DNA from: Saccoglossus kowalevskii
Lineage: Eukaryota; Hemichordata; Enteropneusta; Harrimaniidae
Direction: 5' to 3'
NCBI RefSeq assembly: GCF_000003605.2
Contig: NW_003146513.1
Coordinates: forward strand, 1-64,000
DNA length: 64,000 nucleotides
The notes below the pieces were generated by a model. That model did not search any database, was not told the origin of the DNA, and saw nothing but the letters and a program-made list of their open reading frames with translations. This document shows, piece by piece, positions 1-13,781 of this stretch. Position 1 is the stretch's first letter, and each line of letters starts with the position of its first letter. The position numbers and the translations under genes are program-made.

Positions 1-77
1 TCAGTGTGAGACCATGCACTCTAACTGCATGATGCATTGACACTTTGAATAATGAGAGGAAAATTGGGAGCATACAC

Positions 78-575
78 TTAATGGTATAACACTGCAATCT
101 GAAGCCACTTATACTCTGAAAAAGTGTGCAGTGTGAGACCATGTATATTAACTGCATGATGCATTGACACTATGAATAAGAGGAAAATTGGGAGCATACA
201 CTTAATGGTATAACGCTGCAATCTGAGGCCACTTATACTCTGAAAAGTGTGCAGTGTGAGACCATGTGTATTAACTGCATGATGCATTGACACTTTGAAT
301 AAGAGAGGAAAATTGGGAGCATACACTTAATGGTATAACACTGCAATCTGAAGCCACTTATACTCTGAAAAAGTGTGCAGTGTGAGACCATGTATATTAA
401 CTGCATGATGCATTGACACTATGAATAAGAGGAAAATTGTGAGCATACACTTAATGGTATAACAGTGCAATCTGAAGCCACTTATACTCTGAAAAGTGTG
501 CAGTGTGAGACCATGTATATTAACTGCATGATGCATTGACACTTTGAATAAGAGAGGAAAATTGGAAGCATACAC
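78..575. repeat. Two-unit (249 bp) repeat in two tandem copies
   Basis: Positions 78-326 and 327-575 have the same arrangement at a constant offset of 249 bp. In both, the first unit carries the rare CACTATGAATAAGAGG (T to A change plus loss of AG) and the second the ordinary CACTTTGAATAAGAGAGG. A few bases differ, such as gggagc versus gtgagc and gtgtatt versus gtatatt. Three units with the same CACTATGAATAAGAG change recur at about 19,130-19,390, two of them also lacking the AG. Confidence 0.8.
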
Positions 576-629
576 TTAATGGTATAACACTGCAATCTGA
601 AGCCACTTATACTCTGAAAAAGTGTGCAG

Positions 630-960
630 TGTGAGACCATGTATATTAACTGCATGATGCATTGACACTTTGAATAAGAGAGGAAAATTGGGAGCATACA
701 CTTAATGGTATAACAGTGCAATCTAAAGCCACTTATACTCTGAAAAGTGTGCAGTGTGAGACCATGTGTGTTAACTGTATGATGCATTGTCACTTTGAAT
801 AAGAGAGGAAAATTGGGAGCATACACTTAATGGTTTAACACTGCATATGAGCCACTTATACTCTGAAAAAGTGTGCCACTGTAGGACCATGTATATAACT
901 GCATGATGCATTGACACTTTGAATAAGAGAGGAAATTGGGAGCATACACTTAATGGTATA
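630..960. repeat. Rare-variant block, copy at 29,896-30,228
   Basis: The combination aacagtgcaatctaa, tgtgtgttaactgtatg, gcattgtcac, ggtttaacac, then gtaggacc and ggaaattggg appears here and again near 30 kb. Three separate markers give the same offset of 29,266 bp; small indels in the 840-900 stretch then raise it to 29,268. Part of the same combination occurs twice more at about 42,440 and 43,070. Confidence 0.8.
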
Positions 961-2340
961 ATGCTGCAATCTGAGGCCACTTATACTCTGAAAAAGTGTG
1001 CAGTGTGAGACCATGTATATTAACTGCATGATGCATTGACACTTTGAATAAGAGAGGAAAATTGTGAGCATACACTTAATGGTATAACACTGCAATCTGA
1101 AGCCACTTATACTCTGAAAAAGTGTGCAGTGTGAGACCATGTATATTAACTGCATGATGCATTGACACTTTGAATAAGAGAGGAAAATTGTGAGCATACA
1201 CTTAATGGTTTTATAATAACACTGCAATCTGAAGCCACTTATACTCTGAAAAGTGTGCAGTGTGAGACCATGCACATGAACTGCATGATGCATTGACACT
1301 TTGAATAAGAGAGGAAAATTGTGAGCATACACTTAATGGTATAACACTGCAATCTGAAGCCACTTATACTCTGAAAAAGTGTGCAGTGTGAGACCATGTA
1401 TATTAACTGTATGATGCATTGACACTTTGAATAAGAGAGGAAAAATGGGAGCATACACTTAATGGTATAACACTGCAATCTGAAGCCACTTGTACTCTGA
1501 AAAAGTGTGCAGTGTGAGACCATGTATATGAACTGCATGATGCATTGACACTTTGAATAAGAGAGGAAAATTGGGAGCATACACTTAATGGTATAACACT
1601 GCAATCTGAGGCCACTTATACTCTGAAAAGTGTGCAGTGTGAGACCATGTATATTAACTGCATTATGCATTGACACTTTGAATAAGAGAGGAAAATTGGG
1701 AGCATACACTTAATGGTATAACACTGCAATCTGAGGCCACTTATACTCTGAAAAGTGTGCAGTGTGAGACTATGTGTATTAACTGCATGATGCATTGACA
1801 CTTTGAGTAAGAGAGGAAAATTGGGAGCATACACTTAATGGTATAACACTGCAATCTGAAGCCACTTATACTCTGAAAAAGTGTGCAGTGTGAGACCATG
1901 CACTCTAACTGCATGATGCATTGACATTTTGAATAAGAGAGGAAAATTGGGAGCATACACTTAATGGTATAACACTGCAATCTGAGGCCACTTATACTCT
2001 GAAAAAGTGTGCAGTGTGAGACCATGTATATTAACTGCATGATGCATTGACACTTTGAATAAGAGAGGAAAATTGGGAGCATACACTTAATGGTATAACA
2101 CTGCAATCTGAAGCCACATATACTCTGAGAAAGTGTGCACTGTAAGACCATGGATATTAACTGCATGATGCATTGACATTTTGAGTAAGAGAGGAAAATT
2201 GGGAGCATACACTTAATGGTATAACACTGCAATCTGAGGCCACTTATACTTTGAAAAAGTGTGTAGTGTGAGACCATGTATATTAACTGCATGATGCATT
2301 GACACTTTGAATAAGAGAGGAAAATTGGGAGCATACACTT

Positions 2341-2718
2341 AATGGTATAACACTGCAATCTGAAGCCACTTATACTCTTAAAAAATGTGCAGTGTGAGAC
2401 CATGCACTCTAACTGCATGATGCATTGACACTTTGAATAAGAGAGGAAAATTGGGAGCATACACTTAATGGTATAACACTGCAATCTGAAGCCACTTATA
2501 CTCTTAAAAAATGTGCAGTGTGAGACCATGCACTCTAACTGCATGATGCATTGACACTTTGAATAAGAGAGGAAAATTGGGAGCATACACTTAATGGTAT
2601 AACACTGCAATCTGAAGCCACTTATACTCTTAAAAAATGTGCAGTGTGAGACCATGCACTCTAACTGCATGATGCATTGACACTTTGAATAAGAGAGGAA
2701 AATTGGGAGCATACACTT
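2341..2718. repeat. Private variant CTCTTAAAAAATGTG in three consecutive units
   Basis: Three neighbouring 126-bp units, with the variant near 2,375, 2,501 and 2,627, carry ctcttaaaaaatgtg in place of ctctgaaaaagtgtg, together with the CACTCT form of the six-base box. I saw this variant nowhere else, so it most likely arose once and was tripled in place. Confidence 0.88.
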
Positions 2719-5699
2719 AATGGTATAACACTGCAATCTGAGGCCACTTATACTCTGAAAAGTGTGCAGTGTGAGACCATGTGTATTAACTGCATGATGC
2801 ATTGACACTTTGAATAAGAGAGGAAAATTGGGAGCATACACTTAATGGTATAACACTGCAATCTGAGGCCACTTATACTCTGAAAAGTGTGCAGTGTGAG
2901 ACCATGTATATTAACTGCATGATGCATTGACACTTTGAATAAGAGAGGAAAATTGGGAGCATACACTTAATGGTATAACACTGCAATCTGAAGCCACTTA
3001 TACTCTGAAAAAGTGTGCAGTGTGAGACCATGTATATTAACTGAATGATGCATTGACACTTTGAATAAGAGGAAAATTGGGAGCATACACTTAATGGTAT
3101 AACACTGCAATCTGAGGCCACTTGTACTCTGAAAAAGTGTGCAGTGTGAGACCATGTATATTAACTGCATGATGCATTGACACTTTGAATAAGAGAGGAA
3201 AATTGGGAGCATACACTTAATGGTATAACACTGCAATCTGAGGCCACTTATACTCTGAAAAGTGTGCAGTGTGAGACCATGTATATTAACTGCATGATGC
3301 ATTGACACTTTGAATAAGAGAGGAAAATTGGGAGCATACACTTAATGGTATAACACTGCAATCTGAGGCCACTTATACTCTGAAAAGTGTGCAGTGTGAG
3401 ACCATGCACATGAACTGCATGATGCATTGACACTTTGAATTAAAGAGGAAAATTGGGAGCATACACTTAATGGTATAACACTGCAATCTGAGGCCACTTA
3501 TACTCTGAAAAAGTGTTCAGTGTGAGACCATGTATATTAACTGCATGATGAATTGACACTTTGAATAAGAGAGGAAAATTGGGAGCATACACTTAATGGT
3601 ATAACACTGCAATCTGAGGCCACTTATACTTTGAAAAAGTGTGTAGTGTGAGACCATGTATATTAACTGCATGATGCATTGACACTTTGAATAAGAGAGG
3701 AAAATTGTGAGCATACACTTAATGGTATAACAGTGCAATCTGAAGCCACTTATACTCTGAAAAGTGTGCAGTGTGAGACCATGTATATTAACTGCATGAT
3801 GCATTGACACTTTGAATAAGAGAGGAAAATTGGGAGCATACACTTAATGGTATAACACTGCAATCTGAAGCCACTTATATTCTGAAAAGTGTGCAGTGTG
3901 AGACCATGCACTCTAACTGCATGATGCATTGACACTTTGAATAAGAGAGGAAAATTGGGAGCATACACTTAATGGTATAACACTGCAATCTGAAGCCACT
4001 TATACTCTGAAAAGTGTGCAGTGTGAGTCCATGCACATGAACTGCATGATGCATTGACACTTTGAATAAGGGAGGAAAATTGGGAGCATACACTTAATGG
4101 TATTACACTGCAATCTGAAGCCACTTATACTCTGAAAAGTGTGCAGTGTGAGACCATGCACTCTAACTGCATGATGCATTGATACTTTGAATAAGAGAGG
4201 AAAATTGTGAGCATACACTTAATGGTATAACACTGCAATCTGAAGCCACTTATATTCTGAAAAAGTGTGCAGTGTGAGACCATGCACTCTAACTGCATGA
4301 TGCATTGACACTTTGAATAAGAGAGGAAAATTGGGAGCATGCACTTAATGGTATAACACTGCAATCTGAGGCCACTTATACTCTGAAAAAGTGTGCAGTG
4401 TGAGACCATGCACTCTAACTGCATGATGCATTGACACTTTGAATAAGAGAGGAAAATTGGGAGCATACACTTAATGGTATAACACTGCAATCTGAGGCCA
4501 CTTATACTCTGAAAAGTGTGCAGTGTGAGACCATGTATATTAACTGCATGATGCATTGACACTTTGAATAAGAGAGGAAAATTGGGAGCATACACTTAAT
4601 GGTATAACACTGCAATCTGAGGCCACTTATACTCTGAAAAGTGTGCAGTGTGAGACCATGTATATTAACTGCATGATGCATTGACACTTTGAATAAGAGA
4701 GGAAAATTGTGAGCATACACTTAATGGTATAACAGTGCAATCTGAAGCCACTTATACTCTGAAAAGTGTGCAGTGTGAGACCATGTATATTAACTGCATG
4801 ATGCATTGACACTTTGAATAAGAGAGGAAAATTGGGAGCATACACTTAATGGTATAACACTGCAATCTGAGGCCACTTGTACTCTGAAAAGTGTGCAGTG
4901 TGAGACCATGTATATTAACTGCATGATGCATTGACACTTTGAATAAGAGAGGAAAATTGGGAGCATACACTTAATGGTATAACACTGCAATCTGAGGGCA
5001 CTTATACTCTGAAAAGTGTGCAGTGTGAGACCATGTATATTAACTGCATGATGCATTGACACTTTGAATAAGAGAGGAAAATTGGGAGCATACACTTAAT
5101 GGTATAACAGTGCAATCTGAGGCCACTTATACTCTGAAAAAGTGTGCAGTGTGAGACCATGTATATTAACTGCATGATGCATTGACACTTTGATTAAGAG
5201 AGGAAAATTGGGAGCATACACTTAATAATGGTATAACACTGCAATATGAGGCCATTTATACTTTGAAAAAGTGTGTAGTGTGAGACCATGTATATTAACT
5301 GCATGATGCATTGACACTTTGAATAAGAGGAAAATTGGGAGCATACACTTAATGGTATAACACTGCAATCTGAGGCCACTTGTACTCTGAAAAAGTGTGC
5401 AGTGTGAGACCATGTATATTAACTGCATGATGCATTGACACTTTGAATAAGAGAGGAAAATTGTGAGCATACACTTAATGGTATAACACTGCAATTTGAA
5501 GCCACTTATACTCTGAAAAAGTGTGCAGTGTGAGACCATGCACTCTAACTGCATGATGCATTGACACTTTGAATAAGAGAGGAAATTTGTGAGCATACAC
5601 TTAATGGTATAACACTGCAATCTGAGGCCACTTATACTTTGAAAAAGTGTGCAGTGTGAGACCATGTATATTAACTGCATGATGCATTGACACTTTGAA

Positions 5700-6240
5700 T
5701 AAGAGAGGAAAATTTAAGCATTCACTTAATGGTATAACACTGCAATCTGAAGCCACTTATACTCTGAAAAAGTTTTCAGTGTGAGTCCATGCACTCTAAC
5801 TGCATGATGCATTGACACTTTGAATAAGAGAGGAAAATTGGGAGCATACACTTAATGGTATAACACTGCAATCTGAAGCCACTTATACTCTGAAAAGTGT
5901 GCAGTGTGAGACCATGCACTCTAACTGCATGATGCATTGACACTTTGAATAAGAGAAGAAAATTGGGAGCATACATTTAGTGGTATAACACTGCAATCTG
6001 AGGCCACTTATACTCTGAAAAAGTGTGCAGTGTGAGACCATATATATTAACTGCATGATGCATTGACACTTTGAATAAGAGAGGAAAATTTAAGCATACG
6101 CTTAATGGTATAACACTGCAATCTGAAGCCACTTATACTCTGAAAAAGTGTGCAGTGTGAGACCATGCACTCTAACTGCTTAATGCATTGACACTTTGAG
6201 TAAGAGAGGAAAATTGGGAGCATACACTTAATGGTTTAAC
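5700..6240. repeat. TTTAAGC multi-unit block, copy 1
   Basis: About four units carry an ordered set of markers: AAAATTTAAGC in place of AAAATTGGGAGC, gagtccatgcactctaac, then gagaagaaaattggg with acattta, a second TTTAAGC with acgctt, and finally a TGATG-to-TAATG change followed by gagtaag. The same order recurs at 7,329-7,870 with offset 1,629-1,630 bp, about 13 units away. Partial versions occur at several other sites. Confidence 0.85.
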
Positions 6241-7328
6241 ACTGCAATCTGAGGCCACTTATACTCTGAAAAGTGTGCAGTGTGAGACCATGTATATTAA
6301 CTGCATGATGCATTGACACTTTGAATAAGAGAGGAAAATTGGGAGCATACACTTAATGGTATAACACTGCAATCTGAGGCCACTTATACTCTGAAAAAGT
6401 GTGCAGTGTGAGACCATGTATATTAACTGCATGATGCATTGACACTTTGAATAAGAGAGGAAAATTGGGAGCATACACTTAATGGTTTAACACTGCAATC
6501 TGAAGCCACTTATACTCTGAAAAGTGTGCAGTGTGAGACCATGCACTCTAACTGCATGATGCATTGACACTTTGAATAAGAGAGGAAAATTGGGAGCATA
6601 CACTTAATGGTATAACACTGCAATCTGAAGCCACTTATACTCTGAAAAGTGTGCAGTGTGAGACCATGTATATTAACTGCATGATGCATTGACACTTTGA
6701 ATAAGAGAGGAAAATTGGGAGCATACACTTAATGCTATAACACTGCAATCTGAAGCCACTTGTACTCTGAAAAAGTGTGCAGTGTGAGACCATGTATATT
6801 AACTGCATGATGCATTGACATTTTGAGTAAGAGAGGAAAATTGGGAGCATACACTTAATGGTATAACAGTGCAATCTGAGGCCACTTATACTCTGAAAAG
6901 TGTGCAGTGTGAGACCATGTATATTAACTGCATGATGCATTGACATTTTGAGTAAGAGAGGAAAATTGGGAGCATACACTTAATGGTATAACAGTGCAAT
7001 CTGAGGCCACTTATACTCTGAAAAGTGTGCAGTGTGAGACCATGTATATTAACTGCATGATGCATTGACACTTTGAATAAGAGAGGAAAATTGGGAGCAT
7101 ACACTTAATGGTATAACACTGCAATCTGAAGCCACTTATACTCTGAAAAAGTGTGCAGTGTGAGACCATGCACATGAACTGCATGATGCATTGACACTTT
7201 GAATAAAAGAAAAAAATTGGGAGCATACACTTAATGGTATAACACTGCAATCTGAGGCCACTTATACTCTGAAAAGTGTGCAGTGTGAGACCATGTATAT
7301 TAACTGTATGATACATTGACACTTTGAA

Positions 7329-7870
7329 TAAGAGAGGAAAATTTAAAGCATACACTTAATTGTATAACACTGCAATCGGAAGCCACTTATACTCTGAAAA
7401 AGTATGCAGTGTGAGTCCATGCACTCTAACTGCATGATGCATTGACACTTTGAATAAGAGAGGAAAATTGGGAGCATACACTTAATGGTATAACACTGCA
7501 ATCTGAAGCCACTTATACGCTGAAAAGTGTGCAGTGTGAGACCATGCACTCTAACTGCATGATGCATTGACACTTTGAATAAGAGAAGAAAATTGGGAGC
7601 ATACATTTAATGGTATAACACTGCAATCTGAGGCCACTTATACTCTGAAAAAGTGTGCAGTGTGAGACCATGTATATTAACTGCATCATGCATTGACACT
7701 TTGAATAAGAGAGGAAAATTTAAGCACACGCTTAATGGTATAACACTGCAATCTGAAGCCACTTATACTCTGAAAAGTGTGCAGTGTGAGACCATGCACT
7801 CTAACTGCATAATGCATTGACACTTTGAGTAAGAGAGGAAAATTGGGAGCATACACTTAATGGTATAACA
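7329..7870. repeat. TTTAAGC multi-unit block, copy 2
   Basis: This repeats the marker order of 5,700-6,240: tttaaagc at 7,342, gagtccatg at 7,413, gagaag at 7,583, tttaagcacacgctt at 7,719 and gagtaag at 7,827. Offsets to copy 1 are 1,629-1,630 bp throughout, so the block was copied as one piece. Confidence 0.85.
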
Positions 7871-8149
7871 CTGCAATCTGAGGCCACTTATACTCTGAAA
7901 AGTGTGCAGTGTGAGACCATGTATATTAACTGCATGATGCATTGACACTTTGAATAAGAGGAAAATTGGGAGCATACACTTAATGGTATAACACTGCAAT
8001 CTGAGGCCACTTATACTCTGAAAAAGTGTACAGTGTGAGACCATGTATATTAACTGCATGATGCATTGACACTTTCAATAAGAGAGGAAAATTGGCAGCA
8101 TACACTTAATGGTATAACAGTGCAATCTGAAGCCACTTATACTCTGAAA

Positions 8150-8480
8150 GAGTGTGCAGTGTGAGACCATGCACATGAACTGCATGATGCATTGACACTT
8201 TGAATAAGAGAAGAAAATTGGGAGCATACACTTAATGGTATAACACTGCAATCTGAGGCCACTTATACTCTGAAAAAGTGTGCAGTGTGAGACCATGTAT
8301 ATTAACTGCATGATGCATTGACACTTTGAATAAGAGAGGAAAATTTAAGCATATGCTTAATGGTATAACACTGCAATCTGAAGCCACTTATACTCTGAAA
8401 AAGTGTGCAGTGTGAGACCATGCACTCTAACTGCATGATGCATTGACACTTTGAATAAGAGGAAAATTGGGAGCATACAC
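8150..8480. repeat. TTTAAGC block, partial copy
   Basis: A gagaagaaaattggg unit is followed by a unit with TTTAAGCATATGCTT and then a CACTCT-box unit, the same order as the second half of the blocks at 5.7 and 7.3 kb. The leading gagtccatg unit is absent. Confidence 0.7.
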
Positions 8481-9469
8481 TTAATTGTATAACACTGCAA
8501 TCTGAAGCCACTTATACTCTGAAAAGTGTGCAGTGTGAGACCATGTATATTAACTGCATGATGCATTGACACTTTGAATGAGAGGAAAATTGGGAGCATA
8601 CACTTAATGGTATAACGCTGCAATCTGAGGCCACTTATACTCTGAAAAAGTGTGCAGTGTGAGACCATGTATATTAACTGCATGATGCATTGACACTTTG
8701 AATAAGAGAGGAAAATTGTGAGCATACACTTAATGGTATAACACTGCAATCTGAAGCCACTTATACTCTGAAAAAGTGTGCAGTGTGAGACCATGCACTC
8801 TAACTGCATGATGCATTGACACTTTGAATAAAAGAGGAAAATTGGGAGCATACAATTAATGGTATAACGCTGCAATCTGAGGCCACATATACTCTGAAAA
8901 AGTGTGCAGTGTGAGACCATGTATATTAACTGCATGATGCATTGACACTTTGAATAAGAGAGGAAAATTGGGAGCATACACTTAATAATGGTATAACACT
9001 GCAATCTGAAGCCACTTATACTTTGAAAAAGTGTGCAATGTGAGACCATGTATATTAACTGCATGATGCATTGACACTTTGAATAAGAGAGGAAAATTGG
9101 GAGCATACACTTAATGGTATAACACTGCAATCTGAGGCCACTTATACTCTGAAAAGTGTGCAGTGTGAGACCATGCACATAAACTGCATGATGCATTGAC
9201 ACTTTGAATAAGAGAGGAAAATTGGGAGCATACACTTAATGGTATAACAGTGCAATCTGAAGCCACTTATACTCTGAAAAAGTGTGCAGTGTGAGACCAT
9301 GTATATTAACTGCATGATGCATTGACACTTTGAATAAGAGAGGAAAATTGGGAGCATACACTTAATGGTATAACACTGCAATCTGAGGCCACTTATACTC
9401 TGAAAAAGTGTGCAGTGTGAGACCATGTATATTAACTGCATGATGCATTGACACTTTGAATAAGAGAGG

Positions 9470-9860
9470 AAAATTGTGAGCATACACTTAATGATATAAC
9501 ACTGCAATCTGAAGCCACTTATACGCTGAAAAAGTGTGCAGTGTGAGACCATGCACTCTAACTGCATGATGCATTGACACTTTGAATAAGAAAAGAAAAT
9601 TGGGAGCATACATTTAATGGTGTAACACTGCAATCTGAGGCCATTTATATTCTGAAAAAGTGTGCAGTGTGAGACCATGTATATAAACTGCATGATGCAT
9701 TGACACTTTGAATAAGAGAGGAAATTTTAAGCATACGCTTAATGGTATAACACTGCACTCTGAAGCCACTTATACTCTGAAAAAGTGTGCAGTGTGAGAC
9801 CATGCACTCTAACTGCATAATGCATTGACACTTTGAGTAAGAGAGGACAATTGGGGGCAT
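9470..9860. repeat. TTTAAGC block, diverged partial copy
   Basis: The order is a CACTCT-box unit with aagaaaagaaaattggg and acattta, then ggaaattttaagcatacgctt, then ctgcataatgcattg with gagtaagagaggac. It follows the second half of the 5.7-kb block with several private changes (tggtgtaac, cactgcactctg, gggggc), so it looks like an older copy. Confidence 0.7.
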
Positions 9861-11000
9861 ACACTTAATGGTATAACACTGCAATCTGAGGCCACTTATA
9901 CTCTGAAAAGTGTGCAGTGTGAGACCATGTATATTAACTGCATGATGCATTGACACTTTGAATAAGAGAGGAAAATTGGGAGCATACACTTAATGGTATA
10001 ATACTGCAATCTGAGGCCACTTATACTCTGAAAAAGTGTGCAGTGTGAGACCATGTATATTAACTGCATGACGCATTGACACTTTGAATAAGAGAGGAAA
10101 ATTGGGAGCATACACTTAATAATGGTATAACACTGCAATCTGAAGCCACTTATACTCTGAAAAGTGTGCAGTGTGAGACCATGTATATTAACTGCATGAT
10201 ACATTGACACTTTGAATAAGAGAGGAAAATTGTGAGCATACACTTAATGGTATAACACTGCAATCTGAAGCCACTTATACTCTGAAAAGTGTGCAGTGTG
10301 AGACCATGCACTCTAACTGCATGATGCATTGACACTTTGAATAAGAGAGGAAAATTGGGAGCATACACTTAATGGTATAACACTGCAATCTGAAGCCACT
10401 TATACTCTGAAAAGTGTGCAGTGTGAGACCATGTATATTAACTGCATGATGCATTGACACTTTGAATAAGAGAGGAAAATTGGGAGCATACACTTAATGG
10501 TTTTATAATAACACTGCAATCTGAAGCCACTTATACTCTGAAAAGTGTGCAGTGTGAGACCATGCACATGAACTGCATGATGCATTGACACTTTGAATAA
10601 GAGAGGAAAATTGGGAGCATACACTTAATGGTATAACAGTGCAATCTGAAGCCACTTATACTCTGAAAAGTGTGCAGTGTGAGACCATGCACTCTAACTG
10701 CATGATGCATTGACACTTTGAATAAGAGAGGAAAATTGGGAGCATACAATTAATGGTATAACACTGCAATCTGAAGCCACTTGTACTCTGAAAAAGTGTG
10801 CAGTGTGAGACCATGCACTCTAACTGCATGATGCATTGACACTTTGAATAAGAGAGGAAAATTGTGAGCATACACTTAATGGTATAACACTGCAATCTGA
10901 GGCCACTTATACTCTGAAAAGTGTGCAGTGTGAGACCATGTATATTAACTGCATGATGCATTGACACTTTGAATAAGAGAGGAAAATTGTGAGCATACAC

Positions 11001-11750
11001 TTAATGGTATAACACTGCAATCTGAGGCCACTTATACTCTGAAAAAGTGTGCAGTGTGAGACCATGTATATTAACTGCATGATGCATTGACACTTTGAAT
11101 AAGAGGAAAATTGGGAACATACACTTAATGGTATAACACTGCAATCTGAGGCCACTTATACTCTGAAAAATTGTGCAGTGTGAGACCATGTATATTAACT
11201 GCATGATGCATTGACACTTTGAATAAGAGAAGAAAATTGGGAGCATACACTTAATGGTATAACACTGCAATCTGAGGCCACTTATACTCTGAAAAGTGTG
11301 CAGTGTGAGACCATGTATATTAACTGCATGATACATTGACACTTTGAATAAGAGAGGAAAATTGGGAGCATACACTTAATGGTATAACACTGCAATCTGA
11401 GGCCACTTATAGTCTGAAAAAGTGTGCAGTGTGAGACCATGTATATTAACTGCATGATGCATTGACACTTTGAATAAGAGGAAAATTGGGAACATACACT
11501 TAATGGTATAACACTGCAATCTGAGGCCACTTATACTCTGAAAAATTGTGCAGTGTGAGACCATGTATATTAACTGCATGATGCATTGACACTTTGAATA
11601 AGAGAAGAAAATTGGGAGCATACACTTAATGGTATAACACTGCAATCTGAGGCCACTTATACTCTGAAAAGTGTGCAGTGTGAGACCATGTATATTAACT
11701 GCATGATGCATTGACACTTTGAATAAGAGAGGAAAATTGGGAGCATACAC
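11001..11750. repeat. Three-unit (375 bp) repeat in two tandem copies
   Basis: Positions 11,001-11,375 and 11,376-11,750 match at a constant 375 bp. Both contain aagaggaaaattgggaacat, gaaaaattgtgcag and gagaagaaaattggg, in that order. I noticed only two differences (atactctg to atagtctg, and gatacattg to gatgcattg), so this is one of the youngest duplications in the window. Confidence 0.88.
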
Positions 11751-12479
11751 TTAATGGTATAACACTGCAATCTGAAGCCACTTATATTCTGAAAAGTGTG
11801 CAGTGTGAGACCATGCACTCTAACTGCATGATGCATTGACACTTTGAATAAGAGAGGAAAATTGGGAGCATACATTTAATGGTATTACACTGCAATCTGA
11901 AGCCACTTATACTCTGAAAAGTGTGCAGTGTGAGACCATGCACTCTAACTGCATGATGCATTGATACTTTGAATAAGAGAGGAAAATTGGGAGCATACAC
12001 TTAATGGTATAACGCTGCAATCTGAGGCCACTTATACTCTGAAAAAGTGTGCAGTGTGAGACCATGTATATTAACTGCATGATGCATTGACACTTTGAAT
12101 AAAAGGAAAATTGTGAGCATACACTTAATGGTATAACACTGCAATCTGAGGCCACTTATACTCTGAAAAAGTGTGCAGTGTGAGACCATGTGTATTAACT
12201 GCATGATGCATTGACACTTTGAATAAGAGGAAAATTGGGAGCATACACTTAATGGTATAACACTGCAATCTGAAGCCACTTATACTCTGAAAAAGTGTGC
12301 AGTGTGAGACCCTGTATATTAACTGCATGATGCATTGACACTTTGAATAAGAGAGGAAAATTGTGAGCATACACTTAATGGTATAACACTGCAATCTGAG
12401 GCCACTTATACTCTGAAAAAGTGTGCAGTGTGAGACATGCACTCTAACTGCATGATGCATTGACACTTTGAATAAGAGA

Positions 12480-12660
12480 GAAAAATTGGGAGCATACACT
12501 TAATGGTATACACTGCAATCTGAGTCCACTTATACTATGAAAAAGTGTGCAGTGTGAGACCATGTATATTAATGCATGATGCATTGACACTTTGAAATAA
12601 GAGAGGAAAAATTGTGAGCATACACTTAATGGTATAAAACTGCAATCTGAGGCCATTTAT
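12480..12660. repeat. Indel-rich stretch of the array
   Basis: Within about 180 bp there are several one-base changes in length: gagagaaaaattggg, ggtatacactg, tattaatgcatg, tttgaaataag and ggaaaaattg. Other stretches of the same size have none to two. Either these units have decayed, or the consensus is poor here. Confidence 0.7.
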
Positions 12661-13630
12661 ACTTTGAAAAAGTGTGCAGTGTGAGACCATGTATATTAAT
12701 TGCATGATGCATTGACACTTTGAATAAGAGAGGAAAATTGGGAGCATACACTTAATGGTATAACACTGCAATCTGAAGCCACTTATACTCTGAAAAAGTG
12801 TGCAGTGTGAGACCATGTATATTAACTGCATGATGCATTGACACTTTGAATAAGAGAGGAAAATTGGGAGCATACACTTAATGGTATAAAACTGCAATCT
12901 GAGGCCACTTATACTCTGAAAAAGTGTGCAGTGTGAGACCATGTATATTAACTGCATGATGCATTGACACTTTGAATAAGAGAGGAAAATTGGAAGCATA
13001 CACTTAATGGTATAACAGTGCAATCTGAAGCCACTTATACTCTGAAAAAGTGTGCAGTGTGAGACCATGCGCTATAACTGCATGATGCATTGACACTTTG
13101 AATAAGAGAGGAAAATTGGGAGCATACAATTAATGGTATAACACTGCAATCTGAAGCCACATATACTCTGAAAAAGTGTGCAATGTAAGACCATGCACTC
13201 TAACTGCATGATGCATTGATACTTTGAATAAGAGAGGAAAATTGGGAGCATACACTTAATGGTATAACACTGCAATCTGAGGCCACTTATACTCTGAAAA
13301 AGTGTGCAGTGTGAGACCATGCACTCTAACTGCATGATGCATTGATACTTTGAATAAGAGAGGAAAATTGGGAGCATACACTTAATGGTATAACACTACA
13401 ATCTGAAGCCACTAATACTCTGAAAAGTGTGCAATGTGAGACCATGTATATTAACTGCATGATGAATTGACACTTTGAATAAGAGGAAAATTGGGAGCAT
13501 ACACTTAATGGTATAACACTGCAATCTGAGGCCACTTATACTCTGAAAAAGTGTGCAGTGTGAGACCATGCACATGAACTGCATGATGCATTGACACTTT
13601 GAATAAGAGAGGAAAATTGTGAGCATACAC

Positions 13631-13781
13631 TTAATGGTTTTATAATAACACTGCAATCTGAAGCCACTTATACTCTGAAAAGTGTGCAGTGTGAGACCAT
13701 GTATATTAACTGCATGATGCATTGACACTTTGAATAAGAGAGGAAAATTGTGAGCATACACTTAATGGTTTTATAATAACA
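13631..13781. repeat. Units with a 6-bp TTTATA insertion, adjacent pair
   Basis: The normal ggtataacac reads ggttttataataacac in two neighbouring units here. The same insertion recurs near 1,207, 10,499, 15,277, 28,337, 33,635, 37,282, 46,069, 47,202, 53,862, 56,504, 58,770 and 62,918, making 14 in all. A shorter 3-bp form lies near 19,539. Most carriers also have gtgagc just upstream, so they probably share one ancestor that has since been scattered. Confidence 0.88.
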
